This document shows, piece after piece, positions 27,067 through 36,255 of a DNA stretch of 37,560 nt; the stretch's first letter is position 1, and every line of letters starts with the position of its first letter. The notes below the pieces were generated by a model. That model saw only the letters and a list, made by a program, of their open reading frames with translations, was not told where the DNA came from and did no database searches. The stretch spans positions 1 to 37,560 of the forward strand of contig JAMFRN010000175.1 of assembly GCA_026224805.1 (NCBI GenBank). The letters run 5' to 3'. This DNA comes from Nevskia soli. Lineage in GTDB: Bacteria > Pseudomonadota > Gammaproteobacteria > Nevskiales > Nevskiaceae. The translations under genes were made by a program, and so were the position numbers.

Positions 27067-27162
27067 GGGAACGCGATGTATATGGTTCTGCGCCATTGTG
27101 GCGGCGGCAGCGGGCTCATGCTACATGTGTCGCTCTCCTCAACCACAACAAGGCTCGCGGTC

Positions 27163-27924
27163 ATGGACCTGAAAGGCAAACTGGTCGCCGTCACCGGCGG
27201 CGGCAAGGGCATCGGGCGCGCCATCGCGGCGGCGTTCGCCGAGCGCGGCGCCGACATCGCCCTGCTCGATCTGGACGAGGCCGATCTGATCCATAGCAAG
27301 GCCCTGTGCGAATCGAAAGGCGTGATCGCGCGCACCTACCTGTGCAATGTGGCGCGGGAGGAGCAGGTGGTCGCCGCGCTCGACGCGGTGGTTGGCGATG
27401 CCGGCCGGCTCGACGTGCTGGTCAACAATGCCGGCATCACCCGCGATGCGCTGCTGCTGAAAATGAAGGATGGCGAGGTGGTCGGCAAGATGTCCCTGCA
27501 GCAGTGGCAGGCGGTGATCGACGTCAACCTCACGGGGGTGTTCCTGTGCGGGCGCGAAGCGGCCGAGCGCATGGCCAGGCTCGGGCATGGAGGCCTTATC
27601 ATCAATATCTCCAGCATCTCGCGCAACGGCAACGCCGGGCAGAGCAATTATTCCGCGGCCAAGGCCGGCGTGGCGGCGATGGCGGTGGTGTGGGCCAGGG
27701 AGCTGGCGCGCTATTCCATCCGCGCCGCCGCCATCGCGCCGGGCTTCGTGCGCACCGACATCCTCAGCGCGATGAAGCCGGAAGTGCTGGGGAAAATCCT
27801 GGCCCCGGTGCCGGCGGGACGGCTGGGCGAGGCGGAGGAGATTGCGCACGCGGCGCTGTTCATCGCCGAGAACGACTATTTCAACGGCCGCGTGCTGGAG
27901 GTCGATGGCGGGCTCAGGCTGTAG
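27163..27924 (+). CDS. SDR family oxidoreductase (FabG-like)
   Basis: The 253-residue product is a classical short-chain dehydrogenase: nucleotide-binding VTGGGKGIGRAIA near residue 10, LVNNAGITRDALL near 86, catalytic Ser in INISSISRNG and Tyr/Lys in YSAAKAG near 165, and a closing NGRVLEVDGGLRL. The pattern fits acetoacetyl-CoA/3-ketoacyl reductases of the FabG/PhaB type, but specificity is not readable. ATG 27163 begins MDLKGKLVAVTG; the extra N-terminal residues of the longer frame are not SDR-like. Upstream and divergent lies ghrB. Confidence 0.87.
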   Translation: MDLKGKLVAVTGGGKGIGRAIAAAFAERGADIALLDLDEADLIHSKALCESKGVIARTYLCNVAREEQVVAALDAVVGDAGRLDVLVNNAGITRDALLLKMKDGEVVGKMSLQQWQAVIDVNLTGVFLCGREAAERMARLGHGGLIINISSISRNGNAGQSNYSAAKAGVAAMAVVWARELARYSIRAAAIAPGFVRTDILSAMKPEVLGKILAPVPAGRLGEAEEIAHAALFIAENDYFNGRVLEVDGGLRL

Positions 27925-27958
27925 GCGCGGCTCTTGTCAGTCACGAATAAACCCGGGA

Positions 27959-28040
27959 CGTCATACCGGCGCAAGCCGGTATCCAGGGATTCGGAGCGTG
28001 CACTGGCTTGCTCTGGATACCGGCTTGCGCCGGTATGACG
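27959..28040. repeat. Perfect inverted repeat with 28-base arms (CGTCATACCGGCGCAAGCCGG type)
   Basis: Arms at 27959-27986 and 28013-28040 are exact reverse complements around a 26-base spacer. Each arm is itself a hairpin (ATACCGGC GCAA GCCGGTAT). It is the well-known type of CGTCAT-CCGG-GCAAGCCGG intergenic element. It lies between convergent SDR and symporter genes, nine bases before the symporter stop. Confidence 0.85.
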
Positions 28041-28048
28041 CAGTCGAT

Positions 28049-29077
28049 TTAGATGTGCTTCGGCGCAACCGCGGTCTCGGTGGGTGCTGTGCTGCCGATG
28101 CCCTCTCGCCGCGCCGCGTATTTCTGCGCCAGCACGGCGCACACCATCAGCTGCATCTGGTGGAACAGCATCAGCGGCAGCACGATCACGCCAACGGCGT
28201 GGCCGGCGAACAGCACCTTGGCCATCGGCACGCCGCTGGCCAGGCTTTTCTTGGAGCCGCAGAACACGGTGGTGATCTCGTCGGCGCGGTCGAAACCCTG
28301 CAGGCGTGCGGCATAGCGGGTGGAGAGCAGCACCAGGGTCAGCAGTACGGCGTTCACCACCAGCAGTCCGGCCAGTGAATGCAGCGGCACCTGGTGCCAC
28401 AGGCCCTGCAACACGGCGGCGCTGAAGGCCACGTAGACCACCAGCAGGATCGAGCCCTGGTCGACGAACTTGAGCAGGCCCTTGTTGCGGTCGACCCAGC
28501 CGCCGATCCAGCCGCGCGCCACCTGGCCGGCGATGAACGGCAGCAGCAGCTGCACGATGATCTTGCCGATGGCGTGCAGGGTGTCGCCGTTTCCGGCGGC
28601 GGGCAATTGCGAACCCATCAGGATCCCGACCAGCACCGGTGTCAGGAAAATGCCGATGAAGCTGGAGGCGGAGGCGCTGCAGATCGCCGCCGGCACGTTG
28701 CCGCGGGCGATCGAGGTGAAGGCGATGGCGGATTGCACGGTGGCCGGCAGGGCGCAGACGAACAGCACGCCCAGGTACAGCTCCGGCGTCACCAGCGGCA
28801 ACAGCAGCGGCTTCAGGGCGAAGCCGAGCAGCGGGAACAGCATGAAGGTGCTGATCACCACGGTCAGGTGCAGCCGCCAGTGACTGGCGCCGGCGATCAT
28901 CGCCTCGCGCGACAGCTTGGCGCCGTGCAGGAAGAACAGCAGGGCGATAGCGAACACGGTGGCGCCGTCGAAGAACCTCGCCATCAGGCCGCTGGCCGGC
29001 AGCAGCGTCGCGGTGGTGACCGTGGTCACCAGGGCCAGGGTGAAGTTGTCGATGCCGATGCTTTGGCGCGTCATCAT
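28049..29077 (-). CDS. Bile acid:sodium symporter family protein (YfeH-like)
   Basis: The 342-residue inner-membrane protein has about ten hydrophobic segments and the SBF-like (PF13593) pattern: FAIALLFFLHGAKLSREAM near residue 45, LFVCALPATVQSAIAFTSIARGN near 105, and VFCGSKKSLASGVPMAK near 265. Family members co-transport organic anions with sodium; E. coli YfeH is uncharacterised. The LysR-type regulator gene is divergent across 91 bases, matching the yfeR-yfeH arrangement of enterobacteria. The ATG at 29077 (Met-Met-Thr) is the natural start. Confidence 0.86.
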   Translation of the reverse strand: MMTRQSIGIDNFTLALVTTVTTATLLPASGLMARFFDGATVFAIALLFFLHGAKLSREAMIAGASHWRLHLTVVISTFMLFPLLGFALKPLLLPLVTPELYLGVLFVCALPATVQSAIAFTSIARGNVPAAICSASASSFIGIFLTPVLVGILMGSQLPAAGNGDTLHAIGKIIVQLLLPFIAGQVARGWIGGWVDRNKGLLKFVDQGSILLVVYVAFSAAVLQGLWHQVPLHSLAGLLVVNAVLLTLVLLSTRYAARLQGFDRADEITTVFCGSKKSLASGVPMAKVLFAGHAVGVIVLPLMLFHQMQLMVCAVLAQKYAARREGIGSTAPTETAVAPKHI

Positions 29078-29168
29078 GGGACCGCTCGGTGAAATCCTGG
29101 CGCCTATTTCAGACCCGTTTCATTTAGAATACAAATTGATTTATAAAATGACTTCATGAATTATTGAT
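29078..29168. promoter_or_regulatory. AT-rich divergent promoter region for symporter and LysR genes
   Basis: The right half (29115-29168) is strikingly AT-rich for this genome, with ATTTAGAATACAAATTG and TTTATAAAATG. This is where promoters and the LysR operator should lie. No single T-N11-A site can be picked with confidence. Confidence 0.5.
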
Positions 29169-30062
29169 ATGAATGTCTCGCTGCGTCAGCTCAAGGTGTT
29201 CCAGGCCGTGGCGCGCACGCGCAATTTCAGCCGCGCCGGTGACAGGATCGGCCTGACCCAGCCGGCGGTGAGCCGCTGCATCCGCGACCTGGAGGAAGAG
29301 CTGGGCCTGCGGCTGCTCGACCGCACCACCCGCGAAGTGGAACTGACCGAGGCTGGAATCAAGCTGTCCGGCGCGCTGGACCGGCTGATCGACGAGCTGG
29401 AGAGCGTGCTGCTGGAAACGCGCGCCAGCGGCGAGCAGCATCGCGGCAAGGTGCGGGTGGCCAGCGCGCCGACCCTGTCCGCCGGGCTGATGCCGGAGTA
29501 CATCTCGGCCGGCGCCCTGCGCTATCCCGGCATCACCCTGATGATGCGCGACCAGAGCCAGAAACAGGTGATGGACAGCGTGCGCAGCGGCGAAGTCGAC
29601 TTCGGCCTGGCCATCGAGCCGCAGCAGACCGAAGACCTGCACACGCACCGCATCATGGCCGACTCGTTCTCTCTGGTGTGCCGCGCCGATCATCCGCTGG
29701 CGCAGCGCCAGCAGGTGCCCTGGACCGCCTTGAACGGCGAGAAGCTGGTGCTGCTCGATTATTCCTCGGGCAGCCGGCCGCTGATCGACCGGGCGCTGGC
29801 GGCGAAGCGGGTGCGCTTCGAGGTGGTGCAGGAAGTCGGGCATCTGAGCACCGCCTTCCGCATGGTCGAGGTGGGCATCGGGCTCAGCGTGGTGCCCGCG
29901 CTGTTCCTGCCGCTGCCGCAAACCGGGCTGGTGTCGCGGCCGCTGACGCCGCAGGTGCGTCGCGGCATCGTGCTGGTGCGGCGGCGCAATCGCTCGCTTT
30001 CGCCCGCCGCCGAGGCGGTGTGGCAGCTCATCGTCGAAATGGCCGGGCGGCACCACGCCTGA
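29169..30062 (+). CDS. LysR family transcriptional regulator
   Basis: The 297-residue product has the LysR N-terminal helix-turn-helix (residues 1-60: LRQLKVFQAVARTRNFSRAG, LTQPAVSRCIRDLEEELGL, LLDRTTREVELTEAG) and the effector-binding domain (about 90-295), with RVASAPTLSAGLMPEYI and VEVGIGLSVVPAL. The ATG at 29169 opens MNVSLRQLKVF. It is divergent from the YfeH-like symporter, as in the yfeR-yfeH pair, and likely regulates it (inference). Effector unknown. Confidence 0.9.
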   Translation: MNVSLRQLKVFQAVARTRNFSRAGDRIGLTQPAVSRCIRDLEEELGLRLLDRTTREVELTEAGIKLSGALDRLIDELESVLLETRASGEQHRGKVRVASAPTLSAGLMPEYISAGALRYPGITLMMRDQSQKQVMDSVRSGEVDFGLAIEPQQTEDLHTHRIMADSFSLVCRADHPLAQRQQVPWTALNGEKLVLLDYSSGSRPLIDRALAAKRVRFEVVQEVGHLSTAFRMVEVGIGLSVVPALFLPLPQTGLVSRPLTPQVRRGIVLVRRRNRSLSPAAEAVWQLIVEMAGRHHA

Positions 30063-30107
30063 GCTGCGGCACTCTGTTTTTTTCCCGGGCCTCGCTCGAG
30101 CGAGTGG

Positions 30108-30629
30108 TTAGAAGCGCGAGCTTTTCTTCGACGGCCCCAGTCCGGTGACCAGGCCGAACACGCCAGTCACGAATTCCACCAGCAGCAGCATGATGCCGGC
30201 GAGCGCGAAGCCGCTATAGATGGCGCTGCTGTCGAGCGGTACCGAAAAGGAATAGCTCGCATAGGTCTCGCGGATCAGGTCGCGGTCGCCGTGCTCGATC
30301 AGATACAGCACCTGGCCGGGCAGGCTGGTCTGCAGGGCGTTGCGCTGGTCGTTGAAGTGCAGGTAGCGCAGGTACATGGCCTCGATCGGGGTCGCCTCGT
30401 CGCGGAACACCATGTCGGTGCTGTCCTTGTGGCGGCGGATCAGGTCCTCCATCGAGCCGTTGAAGTCGCGGTCGGCGATTTCGCGGTAGCCCTTGAGATT
30501 GGCCTGCACTTCCAGGAAGTGCGCGTCCAGCCGCTTCTCGAACTGGTCGACGAAAGTGGGAATCTGGATGCCGAGCAGCAGCGCAACACAGGCGATGAAG
30601 ATCAGCAGATAGCGGTACAGGAAAGACAT
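30108..30629 (-). CDS. DUF2937 family membrane protein
   Basis: The 173-residue product has an N-terminal membrane segment (LLIFIACVALLLGIQIP), a hydrophilic middle with VDQFEKRLDAHFLEVQANLKGY, and a C-terminal membrane segment (IYSGFALAGIMLLLVEFVTGVFGL). This layout matches DUF2937 proteins of gammaproteobacteria, of unknown function. The middle is probably periplasmic and helical. The start at 30629 (MSFLYRYLLIF) is unambiguous. It converges with the LysR gene, 45 bases between stops. Confidence 0.83.
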   Translation of the reverse strand: MSFLYRYLLIFIACVALLLGIQIPTFVDQFEKRLDAHFLEVQANLKGYREIADRDFNGSMEDLIRRHKDSTDMVFRDEATPIEAMYLRYLHFNDQRNALQTSLPGQVLYLIEHGDRDLIRETYASYSFSVPLDSSAIYSGFALAGIMLLLVEFVTGVFGLVTGLGPSKKSSRF

Positions 30630-30754
30630 GGCGGTTGAGAGGCTTTATTTGTCTGGACGGGGCAGCGGGACCTGAGCGGCGCCGCGGCCGCGATGCGGCG
30701 GCCCGGCCCCCGGGATGATAGCCAAAGCGCATCCGCGGCATAGGCAAATTTGTC

Positions 30755-30783
30755 TTGTCATCCGTCTGCCTTGGCCGTTAAAT
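30755..30783 (+). promoter_or_regulatory. Candidate sigma-70 promoter of mntH
   Basis: TTGTCA at 30755-30760 (5/6 to TTGACA) and TTAAAT at 30778-30783 (4/6 to TATAAT) are 17 bases apart. Transcription would begin near 30790, giving a very short leader. The Fur-like box overlaps the -10 end. Confidence 0.45.
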
Positions 30784-30799
30784 GAGAATAATTCTTATT
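30781..30799. promoter_or_regulatory. Fur-like box upstream of mntH
   Basis: AATGAGAAT (30781-30789), A, ATTCTTATT (30791-30799) is a 19-base near-perfect inverted repeat, one base from the classical AATGAGAAT-N-ATTCTCATT Fur pattern. It overlaps the -10 end of the candidate promoter and ends two bases before the first possible start. Fur, or a manganese-sensing Fur relative (Mur), would repress here; MntR-type boxes look different. Confidence 0.7.
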
Positions 30800-30801
30800 T
30801 A

Positions 30802-32091
30802 ATGGTTGTGGCCATGAGCGCTGTCGCTGCCGGCGGGACGCAAACACTACCGAATGGTGCCGGGATCAACCCGCTGCGCCGTCTGGCGGGGCCGGGCTTG
30901 ATGGTGGCGGTCGGCTATATGGACCCCGGCAACTGGGCCACTGATATTGCCGGCGGCGCATCCTACCGCTATGCCCTGATCAGCGTGGTGATCGCCGCCA
31001 GCCTGCTCGGCCTGCTGTTCCAGACGCTGGCGGCGCGCGTGGCGGTGGCGACCGGCGAGGACCTGGCGCAGCTCACCGCGCGCCACCTGCCGGCGCCGCT
31101 GGCCAAGGCTGCGTGGCTGGCGGGCGAGCTGGCCATCGTGGCCACGGCGCTGGCGGAACTGGTCGGCGGCGCCATCGCCCTGCAACTGCTGTTCGGCCTG
31201 CCGTTCGGCGCCGGCCTGGCCTTGAGCGCGCTGGCGACGCTGGCGGTGATGGCCCTGTCCAGCGGCCATGCCGATCTGCACGAGACCATCGTCAATGTGC
31301 TGCTGGCGGTGGTCGGGCTGAGCTTTGTGGCCCTGCTGCTGCAGTCGCGGCCCGATTTCGGCCAGGCGGCCCACGATGTGGCCCGCAGCGGCGGCCTGCT
31401 GCACAGCCGCGACGCGCTGCTGCTGGCCCTGGGCATCGTCGGCGCCACGGTGATGCCGCATAACCTTTATTTGCACTCGGGCCTGGTGGCCGAGCGGGTG
31501 CGCGGCATCGCGCCGCGCCTGCGCCGGCAGGCAATGCGGCTGGCCACGCGCGACACGGCGGTGGCGCTGGCCCTGGCGCTGCTGGTGAATGTGGCCATTC
31601 TTGCCGTGGCGGCGGCTTCGCTCGGCGGCCAGGGGCCGGCCGTGTCCAGCCTGGCCGGCGCGCATGCCGCCCTGCGCCTGAGCCTCGGCGCCGGCGCGGC
31701 CCTGATCTTCGGCGCGGCGCTGTATGCCGCCGGCCAGAGCTCGGCCATCACCGGCGTGCTGGCCGGGCGCCTGCTGACGCGCGGTTTCCGCGGACGCGAA
31801 AGCTCCACCTGGCTGCGCGGCATCGCCACGCGGCTGGGGGCGGTGATCCTGGCTTGCCTGTTCGTCGGTACCACCGGCGTCACTTCGCCGGATGCGCTGC
31901 TGGTGTTCAGCCAGGTGATCCTCAGTCTGGCGCTGCCTTTTGCACTGGTGCCGCTGGTACTGCTGGCCTCGCGTCATGAGCTGATGCGGGAGTTCCGGCT
32001 GTCGCCGCTGCTGCGCTACGGCGCCATGGCGCTGACCGCGGGCGTGGCCCTGCTGGATGCCGGGATGCTGCTGGTGCAGTTCGCCGCCTGA
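30802..32091 (+). CDS. mntH: Nramp family divalent metal cation transporter
   Basis: The 429-residue inner-membrane protein is an Nramp/MntH proton-coupled Mn(II)/Fe(II) importer. The metal-binding DPGN motif is at residues 41-44 (GYMDPGNWATD) and the MPHNLYLHS motif in segment 6 near residue 218. About eleven hydrophobic segments follow the standard plan. The start is uncertain: ATG 30802 or 30814, neither with a clear Shine-Dalgarno and both only 12 to 24 bases after the predicted transcription start. The Fur-like box immediately upstream implies metal-dependent repression. Length is close to the E. coli protein. Confidence 0.9.
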   Translation: MVVAMSAVAAGGTQTLPNGAGINPLRRLAGPGLMVAVGYMDPGNWATDIAGGASYRYALISVVIAASLLGLLFQTLAARVAVATGEDLAQLTARHLPAPLAKAAWLAGELAIVATALAELVGGAIALQLLFGLPFGAGLALSALATLAVMALSSGHADLHETIVNVLLAVVGLSFVALLLQSRPDFGQAAHDVARSGGLLHSRDALLLALGIVGATVMPHNLYLHSGLVAERVRGIAPRLRRQAMRLATRDTAVALALALLVNVAILAVAAASLGGQGPAVSSLAGAHAALRLSLGAGAALIFGAALYAAGQSSAITGVLAGRLLTRGFRGRESSTWLRGIATRLGAVILACLFVGTTGVTSPDALLVFSQVILSLALPFALVPLVLLASRHELMREFRLSPLLRYGAMALTAGVALLDAGMLLVQFAA

Positions 32092-32104
32092 GGCGGCGTT
32101 GCGC

Positions 32105-32593
32105 TTATCTGGCGCCCATCGCGGCGGACAGGGCCGCGCTGCCGCCGGGAGCGAGGCCGTCGCCGCCATGCTGCTTCAGGGTCCACTGCACCCAGTCGCT
32201 GTTGCCGCTGAGCAGATCGCGCCGATTGCCGCTGAACAGGCGGGGCACCTTCATCAGGTTGAGCCCGAGCAGATTGGCCGAGCTGAGGCCGCCGCCGCCC
32301 AGGTCGAGCTGCACCAGCGGCGCCGCATCGCAGGCCGAGGATGCAGCCGTGGCGCCGCTGATGCCCATGTCGCCGGCCGTCAGCAGGCACTGCGACTCGG
32401 CACTGCGGCGGCTCTGCTGCACGAACTGCGGGCCGGAGCCGAAGCTGGCGAGCAGGTGCGGCGTCCAGTTCTGATCGGCGCGGCCGCCGAAGCCGGCGCG
32501 CAGGCTGAGCCCGGCCCTGAATTCGTCCTGCGCCTGCGCCGTCGCGGCGCAGGTACACAGGCAGATCAGGGCGGCAATGGCCGTTTTGTGCAT
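32105..32593 (-). CDS. Exported hypothetical protein, 162 residues
   Basis: A signal peptide is clear (AIAALICLCTCAATAQA, cleavage before Gln-Asp-Glu). The mature part is Gly/Ser/Leu-rich: GLSLRAGFGGRADQNW near residue 30, two Cys near 70-87, and LVQLDLGGGGLSSANLLGL near 93. The opening strands recall outer-membrane beta proteins, but the rest does not form clear amphipathic strands. No family is recognised. It converges with mntH, ending 14 bases after its stop, and is divergent from the FimV-like gene. Confidence 0.62.
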   Translation of the reverse strand: MHKTAIAALICLCTCAATAQAQDEFRAGLSLRAGFGGRADQNWTPHLLASFGSGPQFVQQSRRSAESQCLLTAGDMGISGATAASSACDAAPLVQLDLGGGGLSSANLLGLNLMKVPRLFSGNRRDLLSGNSDWVQWTLKQHGGDGLAPGGSAALSAAMGAR

Positions 32594-32877
32594 TGAAAAC
32601 CGTTCCGGCGTGCCCCGCCGGCACGATTCGAGTGAGGAGTTAGGTAGGACTTGGGTAAATCAAGGCAAGTGATATGCCACAGTTGACGCGGCGGCCGGGC
32701 ACAAGCCAGTCGAACGGTATTTCCGCGCGGAAGACCGGCCCCTGTTTCGCGGGGCAGCCTGCGGCGTTTGTTCATGGATACAGTCTTACTATGGAGCCGC
32801 CGCCGGCTATCGGCGATGATGGGCCCGTCCGACGGCCGCCATGGAAGGACTTCGCCGCTTTCTGCTTGACTGACACC

Positions 32878-34470
32878 ATGCGCTTTTCAAGACTACTCAT
32901 TCCTGCCCTGTTTGCTGCCTGCGGTGCTGCGCACGCGCTGTCGATCGACGGCGAGCCGCAGTTCCACGCCGCTGTCGGGCAGCCCTTGTCGGTGTCGGTT
33001 CCGATCACCCTGGCCGGCGACGAGACGTCGCGCATTTACTACCGCCTGACGCCCGCTTCCGGCCTGGCCGAAGCGGAGGAGCGCGCGGCGGCCGCGGTAC
33101 ATGCCAGCTACGATCCGTCCGGTCCGGCGATCGTGCTGAGCACCACGGCGCGGATCACGGTGCCGGCGATGCGCCTGCACCTGGAAGTGGGCGCCGGATC
33201 GGTGGTGGTGAGCCGCGACCTCACCGTGTTGTACGACATTCCCGATCTCAACAAATCGGCGCCGCTGGATACTCCGGTGCCGCTGGTGGGGCCGGTGGTC
33301 AATAAATCAGTCGCTGCGGCACAGCCTGCACCCGCCCCTGCGGCCGCCGCGGTGCCCGATGGCGTGCAGGCTATCGCCATCGACCAGGAAGAGGACCAGA
33401 AGACGCCGATCGCCTATGGCGATGCCGCGTCCCGCAGTGAGGCGCCATCCGTCGTTGCCACCGGCGCCGTGCCGGCGACGGCGCAGACGGTGATTGCGCC
33501 GCGCCCGAAATATTTCAACCAGTATCAGGTGAAGCGGGGCGATACCCTGGCCGGCATTGCCGCCCATTTCGCCAGGGCCGGCGCCGGCAGCACCGATGCG
33601 GTGATGCTGGCGGTGTTCGAGGCCAACATCGACGATTTTCCCGCCAGCGATCCGCAGCATCCCATCGTTGGCCGCCTGCTGGGCGTGCCGGATGCGGCGT
33701 CGATCGGCAGCGAGCCGGCCTATCGTATCGCCGAATTCAAGGAGTACCTGCGCAAGCCGGTGGGTGAATGGCAGGTGCCGGTGACGTTGCTGCACAAGGC
33801 CGCCAGCCCGCCGCCGGAAGCGCCCGCGGTCACTCCGGCCTGGCGTCAGCCGCGCAATCTGGCTGGCATCGCGGCCCTGCTGCTGTTGCTGTGGGGTTTG
33901 CGCAAGCTGTTTGCAGGCGGCGCGCACAAGCGGGGGATGGCGGCGCGGCGGGCGATGGCGACTGGCGGAGTGCCGGCGGTGTCGTCACAGCAGTTGCTGA
34001 CCCCTGGCGGCGGCAGCCTGCGCGAGCCAGCTTTGCAACTGGTGACGTCGCCGCCACCGGAAACCGAACAGGCCGAGATCGCCCGTCTGCGCGAGCTGCT
34101 GCAACAGCAGCCAGGGCGCGCCGATATCCGCCTGCGCCTGGCGCAGCGCCTGTTCGAGGCGCGCCGCGCCGCCGGGTTTGCCGAAGTGGCGCTGCCGCTC
34201 GAAACGGTGCTCAGCGCCGAGGCCTGGGAGCGCGTGCGCGCCATGGGCCATGAGCTGCTGCCTTCCGACTTCCGCTTTCAGCCGCAGGCTGGACTGGCGC
34301 CGGCGCCGGAGTTGCTGTCGCTGCTGGAGCAGCGGGCGGCGGCGCAGCAGAAGTTGGCGCCGGCCGCAGAGGCCGGCACCATCGACTTCGATTTTCACGG
34401 CGAGATGGCGCGTGTCGACAAGGCGCGCAGCGATGTGTTCGGCAATGGCGACGAACCTCAGCCGGTTTGA
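32878..34470 (+). CDS. FimV-like peptidoglycan-binding membrane protein
   Basis: The 530-residue product has a signal peptide (residues 1-20), an N-terminal FimV-type domain (SIDGEPQFHAAVGQPLSVSV), an Ala/Pro-rich linker, a LysM segment near residue 216 (QYQVKRGDTLAGIAAHFA), one membrane segment near 326-345, and a C-terminal region with a FimV/TPR-like helix (ADIRLRLAQRLFEARRAAGF) ending in an Asp/Phe-rich FDFHGEM. FimV anchors polar assemblies, type IV pili and cyclic-AMP signalling in Pseudomonas. This copy is much shorter than typical FimV (over 900 residues) and lacks the long acidic stretch. ATG 32878 begins the signal peptide. A second, full-length FimV elsewhere is likely. Confidence 0.72.
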   Translation: MRFSRLLIPALFAACGAAHALSIDGEPQFHAAVGQPLSVSVPITLAGDETSRIYYRLTPASGLAEAEERAAAAVHASYDPSGPAIVLSTTARITVPAMRLHLEVGAGSVVVSRDLTVLYDIPDLNKSAPLDTPVPLVGPVVNKSVAAAQPAPAPAAAAVPDGVQAIAIDQEEDQKTPIAYGDAASRSEAPSVVATGAVPATAQTVIAPRPKYFNQYQVKRGDTLAGIAAHFARAGAGSTDAVMLAVFEANIDDFPASDPQHPIVGRLLGVPDAASIGSEPAYRIAEFKEYLRKPVGEWQVPVTLLHKAASPPPEAPAVTPAWRQPRNLAGIAALLLLLWGLRKLFAGGAHKRGMAARRAMATGGVPAVSSQQLLTPGGGSLREPALQLVTSPPPETEQAEIARLRELLQQQPGRADIRLRLAQRLFEARRAAGFAEVALPLETVLSAEAWERVRAMGHELLPSDFRFQPQAGLAPAPELLSLLEQRAAAQQKLAPAAEAGTIDFDFHGEMARVDKARSDVFGNGDEPQPV

Positions 34471-34503
34471 GGCGGATGCTGCCGCCGGAGACCTCGGGCT
34501 GCT

Positions 34504-35688
34504 TCAACGCTTGGCCGGGAACTCCGGTATCCGCTGCGTAAAGACATCGCCGCCGAATGCCGTTTGCGTATTCACCGCGGCATAGCCCAGGTAGGGCAGT
34601 CCGAACAGGTCCTCGACGCTGCGCAGCAGCGAGTAGTGGTTGTAGGCCACCGACGAAACCGTGCCGGGCTTGATGAAAGGCGACAGCAGCACCGCGCCGG
34701 TGCGGCCGCCGCCCGGGCCGGTGAGGCCGGGATGGCGCGCATTCGGTCCCGCCACTTCGCCGCAGCAGGCCGAGGAGTCGCTTTGCGGACCGTTGGATTC
34801 GTCGAACGTCACGATTAGCACGCCGTCCTGCCTGAAGGCAGGGGAGTCCAGAATCAGCGGCACCCATTGCTGCAGGAATGCGTTGGCCGACACCAGTCCG
34901 CCGGGCTGGCCATCAACGCAGGGCGAATCATGGCCGTCATGGCACAGGTTGGGCGTGATGAAGACGAAGTTCGGCGTGCTTTCGGCACTGGCCAGGTCGG
35001 CGCCCAGCTGCTTCAGGTTCACCACATGCCGGTCGCAGCGCGCAGTATCGTCGATGATGCGGTGAAAGTAGACGAAGGGATTGTGCTTGGTGGCGTACTG
35101 ATCGCCGACCTGGGCCTTGCGCGCGGGATCGGTGGTGCCCAGCGGCGGGTGTCCGCAAGTGGCGGCCTCGCGCCGCGGATTGTTGCCCATGTCCTCCATG
35201 TAGCCGCGCCAGCTCAGGCCTGCTTGCTCAAGCTGGTCCGGCAGGCTGCTGACTTCGCTGGGGTAGACGCAGCCCTGGCCGGGTAGCTGTCCGTCGGCAT
35301 CGAGGCCGGCAGTGGCCTTGAATTCAACGAAGTCATGGCAGTCCATCTGCATATTGCCGGTTGGGGCCTGCCCGCTGATCAGGGCGATGTAATTGCCCAG
35401 GCTGTTGTGCGCGGTGCCGTAGTAGTTGGGCAGCAGCGCGCCTTGCGCCGGCAAGCTCTTCGCCAGATATGCCGGCGACTCCGCGCCGAACGAATTGTCG
35501 TAGTCCTCGTTCTCCAGCACCAGCAGGAAAACGTGGCCGATATGCGCGGTCGTTGGCGCCGGCAGCGTGGCTGCCGGCGCCGCGTCGGTGGTGGCCATGG
35601 CCGGAGGCTTCCCGGCGCAGGCGGCGAGCAGCAGGCCAAGCAGGGCGCCGTTGGCGGTGGAAACGAGACGGCGCCGGAATGCTTGCAT
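34504..35688 (-). CDS. Phosphoesterase family lipoprotein (acid phosphatase/phospholipase C-like)
   Basis: The 394-residue product has a lipoprotein signal with lipobox LAAC (Cys24), then a PF04185 phosphoesterase domain: VFLLVLENEDYDNSFG near residue 55, a NYYGTAHNSLGNYIALISGQ segment near 90, FVFITPNLCHDGHDSPC near 235 and VLIVTFDESNGPQSD near 280. The acidic and His/Asn residues match metal and phosphate ligands of acid phosphatases and phospholipase C relatives. It should sit in the periplasm or on the outer membrane. ATG 35688 is chosen because it begins the lipoprotein signal. Substrate unknown; phosphate scavenging is plausible. Confidence 0.84.
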   Translation of the reverse strand: MQAFRRRLVSTANGALLGLLLAACAGKPPAMATTDAAPAATLPAPTTAHIGHVFLLVLENEDYDNSFGAESPAYLAKSLPAQGALLPNYYGTAHNSLGNYIALISGQAPTGNMQMDCHDFVEFKATAGLDADGQLPGQGCVYPSEVSSLPDQLEQAGLSWRGYMEDMGNNPRREAATCGHPPLGTTDPARKAQVGDQYATKHNPFVYFHRIIDDTARCDRHVVNLKQLGADLASAESTPNFVFITPNLCHDGHDSPCVDGQPGGLVSANAFLQQWVPLILDSPAFRQDGVLIVTFDESNGPQSDSSACCGEVAGPNARHPGLTGPGGGRTGAVLLSPFIKPGTVSSVAYNHYSLLRSVEDLFGLPYLGYAAVNTQTAFGGDVFTQRIPEFPAKR

Positions 35689-35865
35689 GTGCGGGTGCCC
35701 AACGTTTTGGAAGACGCCGAGTTTAGAGCCTGCGGCCGTTTCACGGCCACCAGCGGGCAGCAGCGCCGGCCGGTTCAACATTTCGGGCCGCAGGCTTTCC
35801 GCGGAACCGGGCAAAATGGGCCGCGGCCGGATTCCGGTCCTGTTCCCTGACGTCCATACACGCTC

Positions 35866-36255
35866 ATGTCCAAATACAAGTTCGCGGGTCTGGCTTTTGT
35901 TTTTCTGTGGTTTTTCGGCGGCGGCATCGGCCACTTCGTAGCCACCGGCTTTTTTGTCAGCATCGTTCCTCCGTACATTCCCTGGCCGCTCGCGGCGGTC
36001 TATGTCAGCGGCGTGTTCGAATTGCTGGGTGCGTTCGGGCTGATTTCTCGTGCCACGCGGCCGTGGGCCGGGATGGGGCTGCTGTTGCTGATCCTGTGCG
36101 TATCGCCGGCCAATATCTACATGTGGCAGCACCCGGAACTGTTCCCCAAATTCCCACCGGCTTTGCTGAGTCTGCGTCTGGTGATCCAGGTGCTGCTGCT
36201 CGCGCTGGTGTGGTGGAGCACACGGGTGGAGCGGGTTCCCGCGCCGGGCAGGTGA
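35866..36255 (+). CDS. DoxX-like small membrane protein
   Basis: The 129-residue product has four hydrophobic segments and DoxX/MauE-like features: GFFVSIVPPYIPWPLAAVY and SGVFELLGAFGLI, then ARPWAGMGLLLLILCVSPAN-like segments and a C-terminal WWSTRVERV. Members are uncharacterised membrane proteins, some linked to quinone or sulfur metabolism. ATG 35866 (MSKYKFAGLAF) lies 178 bases from the divergent phosphoesterase start; there is no strong Shine-Dalgarno. It stands alone. Confidence 0.75.
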   Translation: MSKYKFAGLAFVFLWFFGGGIGHFVATGFFVSIVPPYIPWPLAAVYVSGVFELLGAFGLISRATRPWAGMGLLLLILCVSPANIYMWQHPELFPKFPPALLSLRLVIQVLLLALVWWSTRVERVPAPGR